Below, piece after piece: positions 25,772 through 34,813 of a stretch of DNA of 64,000 bases. Below the pieces are notes generated by a model that saw only the letters and a list, made by a program, of their open reading frames with translations, did no database searches and was not told where the DNA came from. Each line of letters begins with the position of its first letter. Position 1 is the first letter of the stretch. The translations under genes were made by a program, and so were the position numbers. Origin of the DNA: Bacteroidia bacterium (GTDB lineage Bacteria; Bacteroidota; Bacteroidia; Bacteroidales; Paludibacteraceae); the NCBI GenBank assembly GCA_021152555.1, contig JAGKVE010000006.1, positions 62,001 through 126,000 of the forward strand, read 5' to 3'.

Positions 25772-27046
25772 ATGGACAAGCTCTTTACTCCCTATCAGTT
25801 GGGCCCCATTACGCTGCGGAATCGAATAATCCGCAGCGCTGCTTTTGAGAATATGGCCCGCAGCAACGCTCCGACGCAAGAGTTGCATGACTATCATGTA
25901 TCCGTAGCCCGCGGCGGAGTAGGAATGACGACCGTAGCGTATGCCGCAGTTGATCTGAGCGGCGTGTCTTTTGACGGTCAGTTGTATGTGCGTGACGAAA
26001 TAATTCCCGCCATGAAGAAGATGACCGACGCCATCCATGCGGAGGGCGCGAAAGCCAGCATTCAGTTGGGGCATTGCGGCAACATGACGCATTTCTACAC
26101 CTGTCACTGCGTCCCCGTGAGCGCCTCCAACGGATTTAATCTATATAGCCCTACCATCCATCGCCGTCTGAAAGTGGCGGAGATAAAAAACCTTGTTCGT
26201 AAGTTCGGCGAGGCGGTTGACTGGGCTCGCGAGTGCGGCTTTGACTGCGTAGAGATACATGCCGGTCACGCGTACCTTATTTCCCAGTTCCTTGCCAAAC
26301 GCACGAACCATCGCTGTGACGAGTACGGCGGCAGTTTAGAGAACCGTATGCGTTTTATGAACGAGGTACTGGATGCCGTGATGGAGCATGCGAAAAACGA
26401 TATGGCGGTTGTAGTCAAAACAAATATGTGGGATGACTGCTGGCGCGGCGTATCGATAGAGGAGGGTATAACAATAGCCAAGGAGATAGCCAAACACAAG
26501 GTTCACGGCATTATCCTGTCCGGCGGAACGGTGAGCCGTTCACCGATGACCATCCTCTCCGGCGCTATGCCTCACAAGACGCTGGCGCACTACATGCCGA
26601 TGAAATCGTTCTGGTGGCTCAAGGCGGCATTGAACATTCCGGGCGTGGCGCCAATCATGATGCCGACCTCGCCATTCAAGGAACTCTATTTCATGGAGAA
26701 AGCCAAAATATTCCAACAGGCACTCGCCGGCGAGTCACCAACACTGATTTATGTAGGAGGTGTACAATCGGGCGATAACTGCCAGCAGATTATGGACGAA
26801 GGCTTTGAACTATTCCAGATAGCCCACGTGCTCATCAAAGACCCTGAATTCGTCAACCATGTACAGCAAGACCCGCATTATTATGCCGGCTGCGGACGGT
26901 CGAACTACTGCGTAGGACGTATGTACACGCTGGATATGAAATGCCACGAGTGTGTGGAACGCGACGGAGAGGTTATTCCGGCCCGCATCAAAAAAGAAAT
27001 CGCCAAATTAGAGAAAAATGCAAGCATTAGTAACGGGCGCAAGTAG
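25772..27046 (+). CDS. Old Yellow Enzyme-family NADH:flavin oxidoreductase (BaiCD/5-beta-reductase-like)
   Basis: The 424-residue FMN-binding TIM barrel has FTPYQLGPITLRNRIIRSA, ASIQLGHCGN, VEIHAGHAYLISQFLAKRTNHR and YGGSLENRMRF, all standard for the OYE/BaiCD group. It lacks the C-terminal NAD domain of full-length BaiCD or BaiH. Four Cys near the end (CGRSNYC...KCHEC) could bind an Fe-S cluster but with unusual spacing. Such enzymes reduce enone double bonds, including the delta-4 bond of 3-oxo bile acids to 5-beta products. It is 15 bp after the 5-alpha-reductase-like gene. Confidence 0.83.
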   Translation: MDKLFTPYQLGPITLRNRIIRSAAFENMARSNAPTQELHDYHVSVARGGVGMTTVAYAAVDLSGVSFDGQLYVRDEIIPAMKKMTDAIHAEGAKASIQLGHCGNMTHFYTCHCVPVSASNGFNLYSPTIHRRLKVAEIKNLVRKFGEAVDWARECGFDCVEIHAGHAYLISQFLAKRTNHRCDEYGGSLENRMRFMNEVLDAVMEHAKNDMAVVVKTNMWDDCWRGVSIEEGITIAKEIAKHKVHGIILSGGTVSRSPMTILSGAMPHKTLAHYMPMKSFWWLKAALNIPGVAPIMMPTSPFKELYFMEKAKIFQQALAGESPTLIYVGGVQSGDNCQQIMDEGFELFQIAHVLIKDPEFVNHVQQDPHYYAGCGRSNYCVGRMYTLDMKCHECVERDGEVIPARIKKEIAKLEKNASISNGRK

Positions 27047-27845
27047 CGGTATCGGTCTTCAGTACGCCACCGCACTGGCGCGAGATTATCATTGCGATTT
27101 ACTGCTTGTCAGCAATCAGGAGCAAGAGTTAGAGCAAGTGGCTCACGATCTGGCAGCCACGTATGGCGTAAAGGCTATTCCGCATTATGCTGACCTGAGT
27201 CTGCCGGAGGCTGCGGAGAACCTGCATGACTGGTGCGTCAATAACGGTTATGTAGTTGACATACTGATTAACAACGCCGGCGTGTTCTTCTTCAATCCCT
27301 ACTGCGAGACCTCGATGAAACGCATTGATCTCATGCTTCAGCTCCATGTAGTAACCGTAGCCAAACTGACACGTCTTTTTGCTGCGGACATGTGCCGGCG
27401 CGAACTGACGGAAGAAGAAACTCACATGCGTATATGCGGGCATAAGCGCATGCGCGGATATATACTTAATATGAGTAGCATGTCCGCGTGGATGGCAATG
27501 CCCGGGATTCAGACCTACAATGCAACCAAGGCTTTCATCTATAATTTCTCCAAATCACTGTGGTACGAACTCAAGCCACTCAACGTAGGTATCACCGTCA
27601 TGGCGCCCGGTGCCGTGGATACGGCGCTCTTCGGATTGGCTCCAAAACTGCGCAGATTGGCTGTCAACCTGACCGTCAGCATCCCGCCGGAGAAACTGGT
27701 CAAACGCGCATTGCGGAAGATGTTCCGTAATAAGAAAGCCGACACACCGGGTTTTCTCAACTGGCTTGCCACACCGATACTGAAACACACGCCGGACTGG
27801 CTCGTCTTCCTTGCTATCAAATATATCGGCAGATATCAGAACTAA
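27018..27845 (+). CDS. short-chain dehydrogenase/reductase (candidate hydroxysteroid dehydrogenase)
   Basis: 275-residue SDR with the cofactor motif TGASSGIG (7-14), NNAG, and the catalytic Ser and YxxxK (NMSSMSAW ... YNATK). The C-terminal extension resembles the 17-beta-HSD/DltE-type SDRs. In bile-acid-transforming Bacteroidales a 3-beta-hydroxysteroid dehydrogenase accompanies 5-alpha- and 5-beta-reductases; this gene overlaps the OYE gene by 29 bp. The exact hydroxyl position and stereochemistry cannot be read from the sequence. Confidence 0.8.
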   Translation: MQALVTGASSGIGLQYATALARDYHCDLLLVSNQEQELEQVAHDLAATYGVKAIPHYADLSLPEAAENLHDWCVNNGYVVDILINNAGVFFFNPYCETSMKRIDLMLQLHVVTVAKLTRLFAADMCRRELTEEETHMRICGHKRMRGYILNMSSMSAWMAMPGIQTYNATKAFIYNFSKSLWYELKPLNVGITVMAPGAVDTALFGLAPKLRRLAVNLTVSIPPEKLVKRALRKMFRNKKADTPGFLNWLATPILKHTPDWLVFLAIKYIGRYQN

Positions 27846-27863
27846 CCATCAACGTTCTGTTGT

Positions 27864-27885
27864 GCCCGATTGAATCGGGCTTTAT
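27864..27885 (+). terminator. intrinsic terminator after SDR gene
   Basis: GCCCGAT (27864-27870), 3-nt loop, ATCGGGC (27874-27880), then TTTAT. Confidence 0.75.
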
Positions 27886-27963
27886 ATTCTTGGCAGTTGT
27901 GCCGTCTGCCAAACGGCTTCCCTCTCCCCTCTTCGCCTCCGCCTATACCTGTAGTGTTTATGC

Positions 27964-27990
27964 GCTGCACATTCATGTGCAGCTTTTTTC
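27964..27990 (+). terminator. second intrinsic terminator
   Basis: GCTGCACA (27964-27971), TTCA loop, TGTGCAGC (27976-27983), followed by a T-run. Confidence 0.8.
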
Positions 27991-28009
27991 ATAGAAAATC
28001 CCCCTCTCT

Positions 28010-28041
28010 CTTGCGTATTTTAAAAAATTGTTGTACCTTTG
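28010..28041 (+). promoter_or_regulatory. promoter of ZIP transporter
   Basis: CTTG (28010-28013) and TACCTTTG (28034-28041), spacing 20 bp; it excludes in-frame starts upstream of it. Confidence 0.85.
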
Positions 28042-28094
28042 CACTCGCAAAGGGACAACCGGGGTCACTGACGCATGCAAATTATATAATTGGT

Positions 28095-28877
28095 ATGAAC
28101 TCAACGATTATTATAGGTCTTCTCATTCCCTTTCTGGGCACGATGCTCGGGTCGGGATTTGTCTTTCTGATGAGGAAGGACATGCCTGTCCGCCTGCAGA
28201 AAGCCCTGTTAGGCTTCGCGTCCGGCGTGATGGTGGCTGCGTCCGTCTGGTCGCTGCTTATTCCTGCTATCGAAGCGGAAGCAGCCAAAGGACCGTGGGC
28301 AGTCATGCCTGCGGCTGTTGGTTTTCTATTGGGCATCCTGTTCCTCTTGGCGATTGATGAATTGACGCCTCACCTGCATCCGGGTGACGCTACGCCCGAA
28401 GGACCGCGCAGCAAGCTCTCGCGGACAGCCATGCTCGCCCTTGCCGTCACGATTCACAATCTGCCGGAAGGTATGGCGGTAGGTGTCGTCTTAGCCGGCG
28501 CGGAAGAAGGGTTTGCAGGGCTTTCGCTCTCTGCCGCCGTGGCGGTCTCGCTCGGTATAGCGATGCAGAACATCCCCGAAGGCGCAATCATCTCCATGCC
28601 TATGCGGGCGGAGGGTAACAGCCGTGCAAAATCTTTCCTCATCGGTTCGCTCTCCGGCATCGTTGAACCCCTCGGCGGACTGTTGGTCATCCTCATGGCT
28701 ACCTGGCTCACTCCCGTCCTGCCGTATCTATTGGCATTTGCCGCAGGGGCGATGCTATACGTAGTGGTCGAGGAACTGATCCCCGAAGCCTCGCAAGGCG
28801 TACACTCCAATATCTCCACTATCGGTTTCGCCCTCGGCTTCGTGCTGATGATGGTCCTCGATGTGGTGTTGGGATGA
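28095..28877 (+). CDS. ZIP family metal transporter
   Basis: 260 residues from the ATG at 28095; the frame is open further upstream but that stretch precedes the promoter. Eight membrane segments are visible. The binuclear metal site motifs are HNLPEGMAVGV (segment 4) and QNIPEGAIISMP (segment 5), as in ZupT-like importers of Zn2+, Fe2+ or Mn2+. A His-containing loop (ELTPHLHPGD) precedes segment 4. It appears to stand alone. Confidence 0.93.
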   Translation: MNSTIIIGLLIPFLGTMLGSGFVFLMRKDMPVRLQKALLGFASGVMVAASVWSLLIPAIEAEAAKGPWAVMPAAVGFLLGILFLLAIDELTPHLHPGDATPEGPRSKLSRTAMLALAVTIHNLPEGMAVGVVLAGAEEGFAGLSLSAAVAVSLGIAMQNIPEGAIISMPMRAEGNSRAKSFLIGSLSGIVEPLGGLLVILMATWLTPVLPYLLAFAAGAMLYVVVEELIPEASQGVHSNISTIGFALGFVLMMVLDVVLG

Positions 28878-28945
28878 AGGAAATCTGACAACTGATAACT
28901 GATCACAATTCAACAAGGCATAAGGAAATTTTAACGTATAAAGAA

Positions 28946-31900
28946 TTGGGAAATAATCAACTCATAGATGTGCATACGCCTGTAACGGTATGTAAGGCGT
29001 CGGCTGGTACAGGAAAAACGTACACGCTTGCTGCCTATTATGTAGGCTTGTTGTTGTCGGGTGAGGATTACCGCTCTATTCTCGCCATCACTTTTACCAA
29101 TAAAGCAACGGCAGAGATGAGCGAGCGCATATTAGGCTACCTGCATGCTATCTCGCAGGGCGGGGAACGTCCATTCCTGGCCTATGCACGCCGATTCATG
29201 CTGCGTAATAACGATGCGCCGGATGCTATGTTGGAACAAAGGGCAGGGGAGTGCTTCAAGCGCATGCTGCTTGACTATGATAATGTACAGATACAAACCA
29301 TCGATTCGTTCCTCCAAACCCTTTTGGGCGGTCTAGCAGGTGTACTGCGTATGAGCGCTGGTCTACAAACGGAATTGGATATTGACCATGTGATACAACA
29401 CGCTGTTGACAGTCTGCTCACTACCGACATGACACCGTCAGACCGTACAATACTGGAAGATTACATGCGACTTAAGATAGACCAAGAGTCACAATGGGAT
29501 GTGCGGAACAGTCTCTGCGCCATGGCAAAGGAGTTGTACAATGAATCGGTACAAATGCTTGATTTCAACGGGCAAATACTCTTCGATGCTCATTTAATAG
29601 CGCGCAGGCGAGAAACCATAGCAAGACAATGGCAGGAGAATGAATACCTAAGCGAACTCAAAGCAATTCTTCAGCATTGTACTCCGGAATCATACAACCG
29701 CTACACGAAAGCAGCATATGAGCGTTTACAGCGCAGCGTGACGAATCCGGACAAGATAGCCGCCAAGGATCGTTTCAGAGGAGTAGCCGAGAAATATTGC
29801 TGTGCAGACGAGATGGCGCGCGCAACAGAGTTGGCAGAGAAACTCAGACGCACGTATAATACACTTCAACTTACTATACGTTTCAGCCGAGACGTAGAAC
29901 TGATGTCTTCTCTACAGACACTTATTCAACGAAATCTGACTGAAGCTAACTGTGCTCTATTGGCGCGTACAGCCGGCACACTGACGAGGGCTCTCCGTGC
30001 CGGCGATGCAGATTTTATATTGGAGAAAGCAGGTATCCGTTACAGACATGTTCTGATTGACGAGTTTCAGGATACAAGCCAACTCCAGTGGAGCGTCATT
30101 AACCAGTTATTACAAGACCTACTTGCCGGCGGTGGAAACACGCTGCTTATTGTAGGCGATATAAAGCAATCAATCTACCGATGGAGAAACGGAGACTGGC
30201 ATATAATGGACAATCTCAATTATCCCAATACGAACCCCCGCCTCACGTCACTGACCAAGAATTTTCGAAGCAGCGAAGAAGTGGTTCGGTTCAATCTCTC
30301 TTTGTTTGACCATATAATCAAAACTGCCGATGATGCTCTTGTTGACCGGATATACAGCGAGGGATACAAACCAGAGGAACTAAGCCGGTTCTACCAGTCG
30401 GATAAAAAGAAAGGCGGTTATGTGCGTTTCAGAGCTTTCCCGAATGCAACTAAAGAAGACTTGGCGTTTGATATGTTTGACGCGATGGAGGAAATGCTTC
30501 AAAAAGGCGCGATTCCATCGGATATGCTTATCCTTGTTCGTGAACGTAAGGATGCCTTGCTGATTACCGATTTGCATACCGGACTGGACCCAGCCCAGTA
30601 CCCGAAACTATCCCATGCACATATCGTATCGGCTGATAGTTTTCTATTAGAGGCATCTGAAGCGGTACAAACGATTATTGCAGGACTCAAGGTGGTGGTA
30701 AAAAAAGACCAAGTGGCGGCTGAATATATCAAGATGACCACAGGGAATCCCGATGCTATCAGCCTTATCAATGCGCGTGTATCAACGCGTATGCCGTTAT
30801 ACGAAGCGATTTGCGAACTTATCAAACTGTTGCTTACGGATGCCGAAGGCCGTTATCAAGGCTCCGAGACGGCATATATCAACTCTCTTTTAGACAGAAC
30901 GCGTGATTACGTAAGCGCATATGGCAGCTATTTGGATGATTTTCTGACCTATTGGGACGATACCATGCACGCCAAACCTATTCCTGCAGCATCAAGCGAT
31001 GCTATCCGTATATTGACAGTCCATGCGAGCAAAGGCTTGCAAGCACAGACACTCTTTGTCCCTTTCTGTATGTGGACAAAAGAAGCGGGACGGCATCCTC
31101 AAAAAATATGGTGCCATGTAGCGGAGGAAATAGGAGGTGAGGATTATGTCCCCATACAAGACGGTATGGAAATGCAAGAGTCCGCCTACAATACCGAATA
31201 TGATGAAGAGCATACCAATATGCGTATAGATAACCTAAACATGCTGTATGTTGCGCTTACGCGCGCCGAAGATAATCTGTATGTATCAACGGCTTATCCG
31301 GTCAACAAGGACGGCAAAATGGGTGCATGCAACCATGTCGGACGTTATATAATGGATTATGTGGATGGTGATGAATATGTAGCGGGTACGCCGGTTATCA
31401 AGTCGCGAAAGAAAGAAGAGACGGCAGTCTGTTCCTTGGAAGCCGAGTTGTGGGCTAATAGTGAGCAAGTCCGTTTTGTACAGTCTCAAGAAGGCGCTTT
31501 ATATACCGACTACGGCGATGAATCATACCGCCGTATGGCTCGAATGGAAGAGGGAACGCTTTGCCATGAGATATTTGCCCACCTTCGTAAAGCAGATGAA
31601 TTGGATGCTGTTTTAGATGATTTTGAGACCCGTGGTCTGCTGCGCGACAAGCAGCAACGAGAAGACCTAAAAATACTGATCTCATCGGCATGGGAGGGTA
31701 ATGAGCAAATGCGTGACTGGTTCACTGCCCCCTGGGAATTACGCCTTGAGGAAGCTATTTATACAGACGAACGGGAAGTGCGGCCTGACCGCGTGATGAT
31801 TAACCCGAATACAAAAGAAGCGATTGTGCTGGATTATAAGTTCGGCAAATGGGAAAATCAGTATATCAGCCAGGTACGCGAGTATATGGACGCATTGCAG

Positions 31901-31981
31901 CGGATGGGGTATGGACCCGTACGAGGCTATTTATGGTTCGCCCGCCAGAACAAATTAGTCTCTGTTTCCCACAATTCCTAA
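28946..31981 (+). CDS. UvrD/AddA-like helicase-nuclease
   Basis: 1011 residues. No ATG fits the N-terminus; TTG at 28946 or GTG at 28970 would start just before Walker A (CKASAGTGKTYTLAAYY). Further superfamily I motifs are ILAITFTNKATAEM (Ia), VLIDEFQDTSQLQW (II), LIVGDIKQSIYRWRNGD (III), LTKNFRSSEEVV (IV), TVHASKGLQAQTLFVPF (V) and LNMLYVALTRAEDNLYV (VI). The C-terminus has a RecB-type nuclease end (VLDYKFGKWENQYISQVREY). With the next gene it forms an AddAB-type end-processing complex for double-strand break repair. A CTGACAACTGATAACTGATC repeat tract lies upstream (28884-28905). Confidence 0.9.
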   Translation: MGNNQLIDVHTPVTVCKASAGTGKTYTLAAYYVGLLLSGEDYRSILAITFTNKATAEMSERILGYLHAISQGGERPFLAYARRFMLRNNDAPDAMLEQRAGECFKRMLLDYDNVQIQTIDSFLQTLLGGLAGVLRMSAGLQTELDIDHVIQHAVDSLLTTDMTPSDRTILEDYMRLKIDQESQWDVRNSLCAMAKELYNESVQMLDFNGQILFDAHLIARRRETIARQWQENEYLSELKAILQHCTPESYNRYTKAAYERLQRSVTNPDKIAAKDRFRGVAEKYCCADEMARATELAEKLRRTYNTLQLTIRFSRDVELMSSLQTLIQRNLTEANCALLARTAGTLTRALRAGDADFILEKAGIRYRHVLIDEFQDTSQLQWSVINQLLQDLLAGGGNTLLIVGDIKQSIYRWRNGDWHIMDNLNYPNTNPRLTSLTKNFRSSEEVVRFNLSLFDHIIKTADDALVDRIYSEGYKPEELSRFYQSDKKKGGYVRFRAFPNATKEDLAFDMFDAMEEMLQKGAIPSDMLILVRERKDALLITDLHTGLDPAQYPKLSHAHIVSADSFLLEASEAVQTIIAGLKVVVKKDQVAAEYIKMTTGNPDAISLINARVSTRMPLYEAICELIKLLLTDAEGRYQGSETAYINSLLDRTRDYVSAYGSYLDDFLTYWDDTMHAKPIPAASSDAIRILTVHASKGLQAQTLFVPFCMWTKEAGRHPQKIWCHVAEEIGGEDYVPIQDGMEMQESAYNTEYDEEHTNMRIDNLNMLYVALTRAEDNLYVSTAYPVNKDGKMGACNHVGRYIMDYVDGDEYVAGTPVIKSRKKEETAVCSLEAELWANSEQVRFVQSQEGALYTDYGDESYRRMARMEEGTLCHEIFAHLRKADELDAVLDDFETRGLLRDKQQREDLKILISSAWEGNEQMRDWFTAPWELRLEEAIYTDEREVRPDRVMINPNTKEAIVLDYKFGKWENQYISQVREYMDALQRMGYGPVRGYLWFARQNKLVSVSHNS

Positions 31982-32011
31982 ACATATATTATTTTTTGCA
32001 TTCAACCATCA

Positions 32012-34813
32012 ATGGAAACATTTTTACAACAGACAGCGCGTTCAATTATATCAACGATTGACTGGAACCTGCTTAGCCATGTGACCTTGGTGTTGCCCTC
32101 TCATCGCGCCGGATTGGTACTCAAAGATGAAATTCTTCGTCTGCAGCGTGACCAGCAGCAGAAAGCAGTATGGGCGCCTCAAGTGCAGACACTGAATCAG
32201 TTGCAAGACTCATTAAGCCCGCTTTATCCAGAGGATGAACTATTCACTATCGTTCGCTTATACCGGCACTATCGCCGTCTCAATGCGTGTGAGAAAGATC
32301 TTATGCCGTTAGATATGTTCTATGGATGGGGACGTCAGATGTTAGCGGATTTTACGAACGTGGATGCATCAATGCCGGCACAGCAGGTGCCGAATTTCTT
32401 TGCAAACACTATTGCAGCACATGAATTAGAACAATGGAAATTAGATACCGAGGTGCAGGAACGACTCTCTGCACTTATAAATCCGGGTGGGAAGAAGAAT
32501 AATTCTGCCGATTCTATCAAGACACAATATGAGCATTTATGGCGCCAGATATATGAGTTGTACATTGCCTTGCGTGATGAGATGCAAACCGAGCAGAAAG
32601 GCTATTCGGGCTTACGTCAACGAGCGGTTATTGAACACTGGGACGACTACGTGCAAGAAAAAATAAGCGGAAGGACCTTTGTCTTTGTCGGATTCAATTA
32701 TCTCTTGCCTGTAGAGCGCGAACTGATGGAACGGCTACGCGATGCAGGGAATGCCATGTTCTATTGGGACTATGTGGCTGATTTCCAAACGAATGAGAAA
32801 GCCTTCTCTTTTGCCAAACTGAACAGTGGTATTTTAGGAAACGCTCTTCCTCCGCAGTCATGGACCGAACGCCGTGAGGTGACAGTCATGTCGTGTGTAT
32901 CGCGTGAGGCGCAAGCGCAGTATGTGCATAGCTGGCTAAAGAACAACTATTCCGCTAAGGGACAGAAAGTAGGGGTCGTTATATGCGACGAGTCTATGTT
33001 AGAACCAGTTATCTATACATTGCCTGCGCTCGTATTGCCAGGAGAAAGTGTACCTGAGCCGGTTAATATAACCAAAGGTTTTCCTTTGCGCAATACGGTT
33101 GCATATGCCCGTGTCATGTCATGGCTGAACGATACAAACCGCGGGAAAGCAGATGACGCGGTAGCTCCGCAGATAATTGACCAAATGCTATCGGAGTTGT
33201 TTGAAATCAGTCCGCACCAAGAAGCAGACGAGACAAATCCAGACCAACCCGAAGTAGCGCAAACTTCGTTACTCCAATGGCAGGAGCTACTGCTGTTAGA
33301 ATCTGAATATCAGGTTCGTAAGGTGGCAAATCAAATGCGTCTGTTGATAACCAATGGTTTGGGCGATGTTCCTTTTACACTCAAACTGTTGCGACTTCTT
33401 ATGCGGCGTACGATGGAGAGCGTTACAATGCCTTTCCATGGCGAGCCGGTGACAGATGTACAAGTTATGGGTGTACTCGAAACGCGTATGCTGGATTTTG
33501 ACAACTTGCTCTTACTCAATGTAGAGGAAGGGGTGCTGCCGCAAAAACAACCAGATATCAGTTTCATTCCTTTCTACCTGCGCAAAGCGTACCATATGCA
33601 GACATCCGATGAACGAGCAACTGTGTATGCATATAATTTTTTCCGGTTACTGAGTCGCGCCAGACACACAACACTGTTGTATGCCACAGCCGAAACAGCA
33701 GAAGGCGGAAAAGGGATGTCACGGTTTATTATGCAGATTCTTTATTCGCCCGAATTCAACGTACAAAAAGCCGCTTTGCAAGAGCCGAGCATCTTACGTT
33801 CGTCTATAGAGGGGGAACTGACCGTTACGTGCCCGGAACCGCCGCGTAAGTTCACCAGTTTGTCCCCCAGTGCTCTCAATACATTTATTTCCTGTCCGCT
33901 TAGTTTCTACAGACAATATATACTTGGGTTGCGGCCGGATGAAGAAGAAGATGTGGTCTTTGCGCCTAATACACTCGGATCGTTTGTCCATCATGCGATG
34001 CAGTATATCTATACGGAGTTTCTTGGTTGTGATAATAAATCTCCGAATCCTGTTAAGCCTGATGAAATCGAGTCGGTTCGAACGGATGAGGCAAAAATGC
34101 AGGAGGCGCTTGATGCTGCGTATAAAGCGATGAATACAGAGTATGCCAAAAATCATCCGTTAGAACCTGAACATTATAATCCGGACCACCATGTGGGCGA
34201 GAACGTAGTCATCAAAGGTTATGTCAACAATATTCTGGAACGTGACAGTGAGGATGCAAAAGCAGGACTTCAAATATACCTGTTAGAGGCAAGGCGCGAT
34301 TTTTCTATTTCAATTGACGGAGTGGGGGATGTTACCCTTGGCGGATTTATTGACAGGCTTGATATCTATGGTCCGAAGGGTGCTCAGTATTTGCGTGTTG
34401 TAGATTATAAATCCGGCGGATATAACGAATATACACACGCAAAAAAAATGTCTTCTTCATGGGAGGATTTGATGGAAAGCGATGAAAAGGGCTATGTACG
34501 CCAGACACTCATTTATAGCCATGCTGTAATGGTTTCCGAGCAGCGAAAGAAAGGTGAGCCGACGGAGAAAATGCCGATTGAACCGAATCTTTATTTCTGT
34601 CGCCGCAAGTTGACGGATATCATAACAACCATAGATATCAATAATGAAACCGTCCATGACTACGCAGCAATTCATGAGCCTGTTTTAGAGGAGTTAACCT
34701 CCAAGGTGAAACAAGTAGTGACGGCTACGCAGTTCCCGCCGTGCGAGGAGGGTAAATGTCCTTCATTCTGCCCGTTCTTCAACCTATGCGGAAGAAAGCC
34801 TACCGATTTCTAA
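32012..34813 (+). CDS. AddB-like PD-(D/E)XK nuclease
   Basis: 933 residues, 30 bp after the AddA-like gene. The N-terminal part has a degenerate helicase fold (VTLVLPSHRAGLVLKDEI). The C-terminal nuclease domain has SALNTFISCPLSFYRQYI, LGSFVHHAMQYIYTEF and the catalytic VVDYKSGGY, and ends in Cys residues (CEEGKCPSFCPFFNLC) that with the upstream Cys could form the 4Fe-4S cluster of AddB. It works with AddA on broken ends. The 3' end overlaps the convergent mtaB by 14 bp. Confidence 0.87.
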   Translation: METFLQQTARSIISTIDWNLLSHVTLVLPSHRAGLVLKDEILRLQRDQQQKAVWAPQVQTLNQLQDSLSPLYPEDELFTIVRLYRHYRRLNACEKDLMPLDMFYGWGRQMLADFTNVDASMPAQQVPNFFANTIAAHELEQWKLDTEVQERLSALINPGGKKNNSADSIKTQYEHLWRQIYELYIALRDEMQTEQKGYSGLRQRAVIEHWDDYVQEKISGRTFVFVGFNYLLPVERELMERLRDAGNAMFYWDYVADFQTNEKAFSFAKLNSGILGNALPPQSWTERREVTVMSCVSREAQAQYVHSWLKNNYSAKGQKVGVVICDESMLEPVIYTLPALVLPGESVPEPVNITKGFPLRNTVAYARVMSWLNDTNRGKADDAVAPQIIDQMLSELFEISPHQEADETNPDQPEVAQTSLLQWQELLLLESEYQVRKVANQMRLLITNGLGDVPFTLKLLRLLMRRTMESVTMPFHGEPVTDVQVMGVLETRMLDFDNLLLLNVEEGVLPQKQPDISFIPFYLRKAYHMQTSDERATVYAYNFFRLLSRARHTTLLYATAETAEGGKGMSRFIMQILYSPEFNVQKAALQEPSILRSSIEGELTVTCPEPPRKFTSLSPSALNTFISCPLSFYRQYILGLRPDEEEDVVFAPNTLGSFVHHAMQYIYTEFLGCDNKSPNPVKPDEIESVRTDEAKMQEALDAAYKAMNTEYAKNHPLEPEHYNPDHHVGENVVIKGYVNNILERDSEDAKAGLQIYLLEARRDFSISIDGVGDVTLGGFIDRLDIYGPKGAQYLRVVDYKSGGYNEYTHAKKMSSSWEDLMESDEKGYVRQTLIYSHAVMVSEQRKKGEPTEKMPIEPNLYFCRRKLTDIITTIDINNETVHDYAAIHEPVLEELTSKVKQVVTATQFPPCEEGKCPSFCPFFNLCGRKPTDF

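Noticed and set aside
27870..28094. Upstream extension of the ZIP transporter
   Set aside because: The frame is open but passes through two terminators and the promoter.
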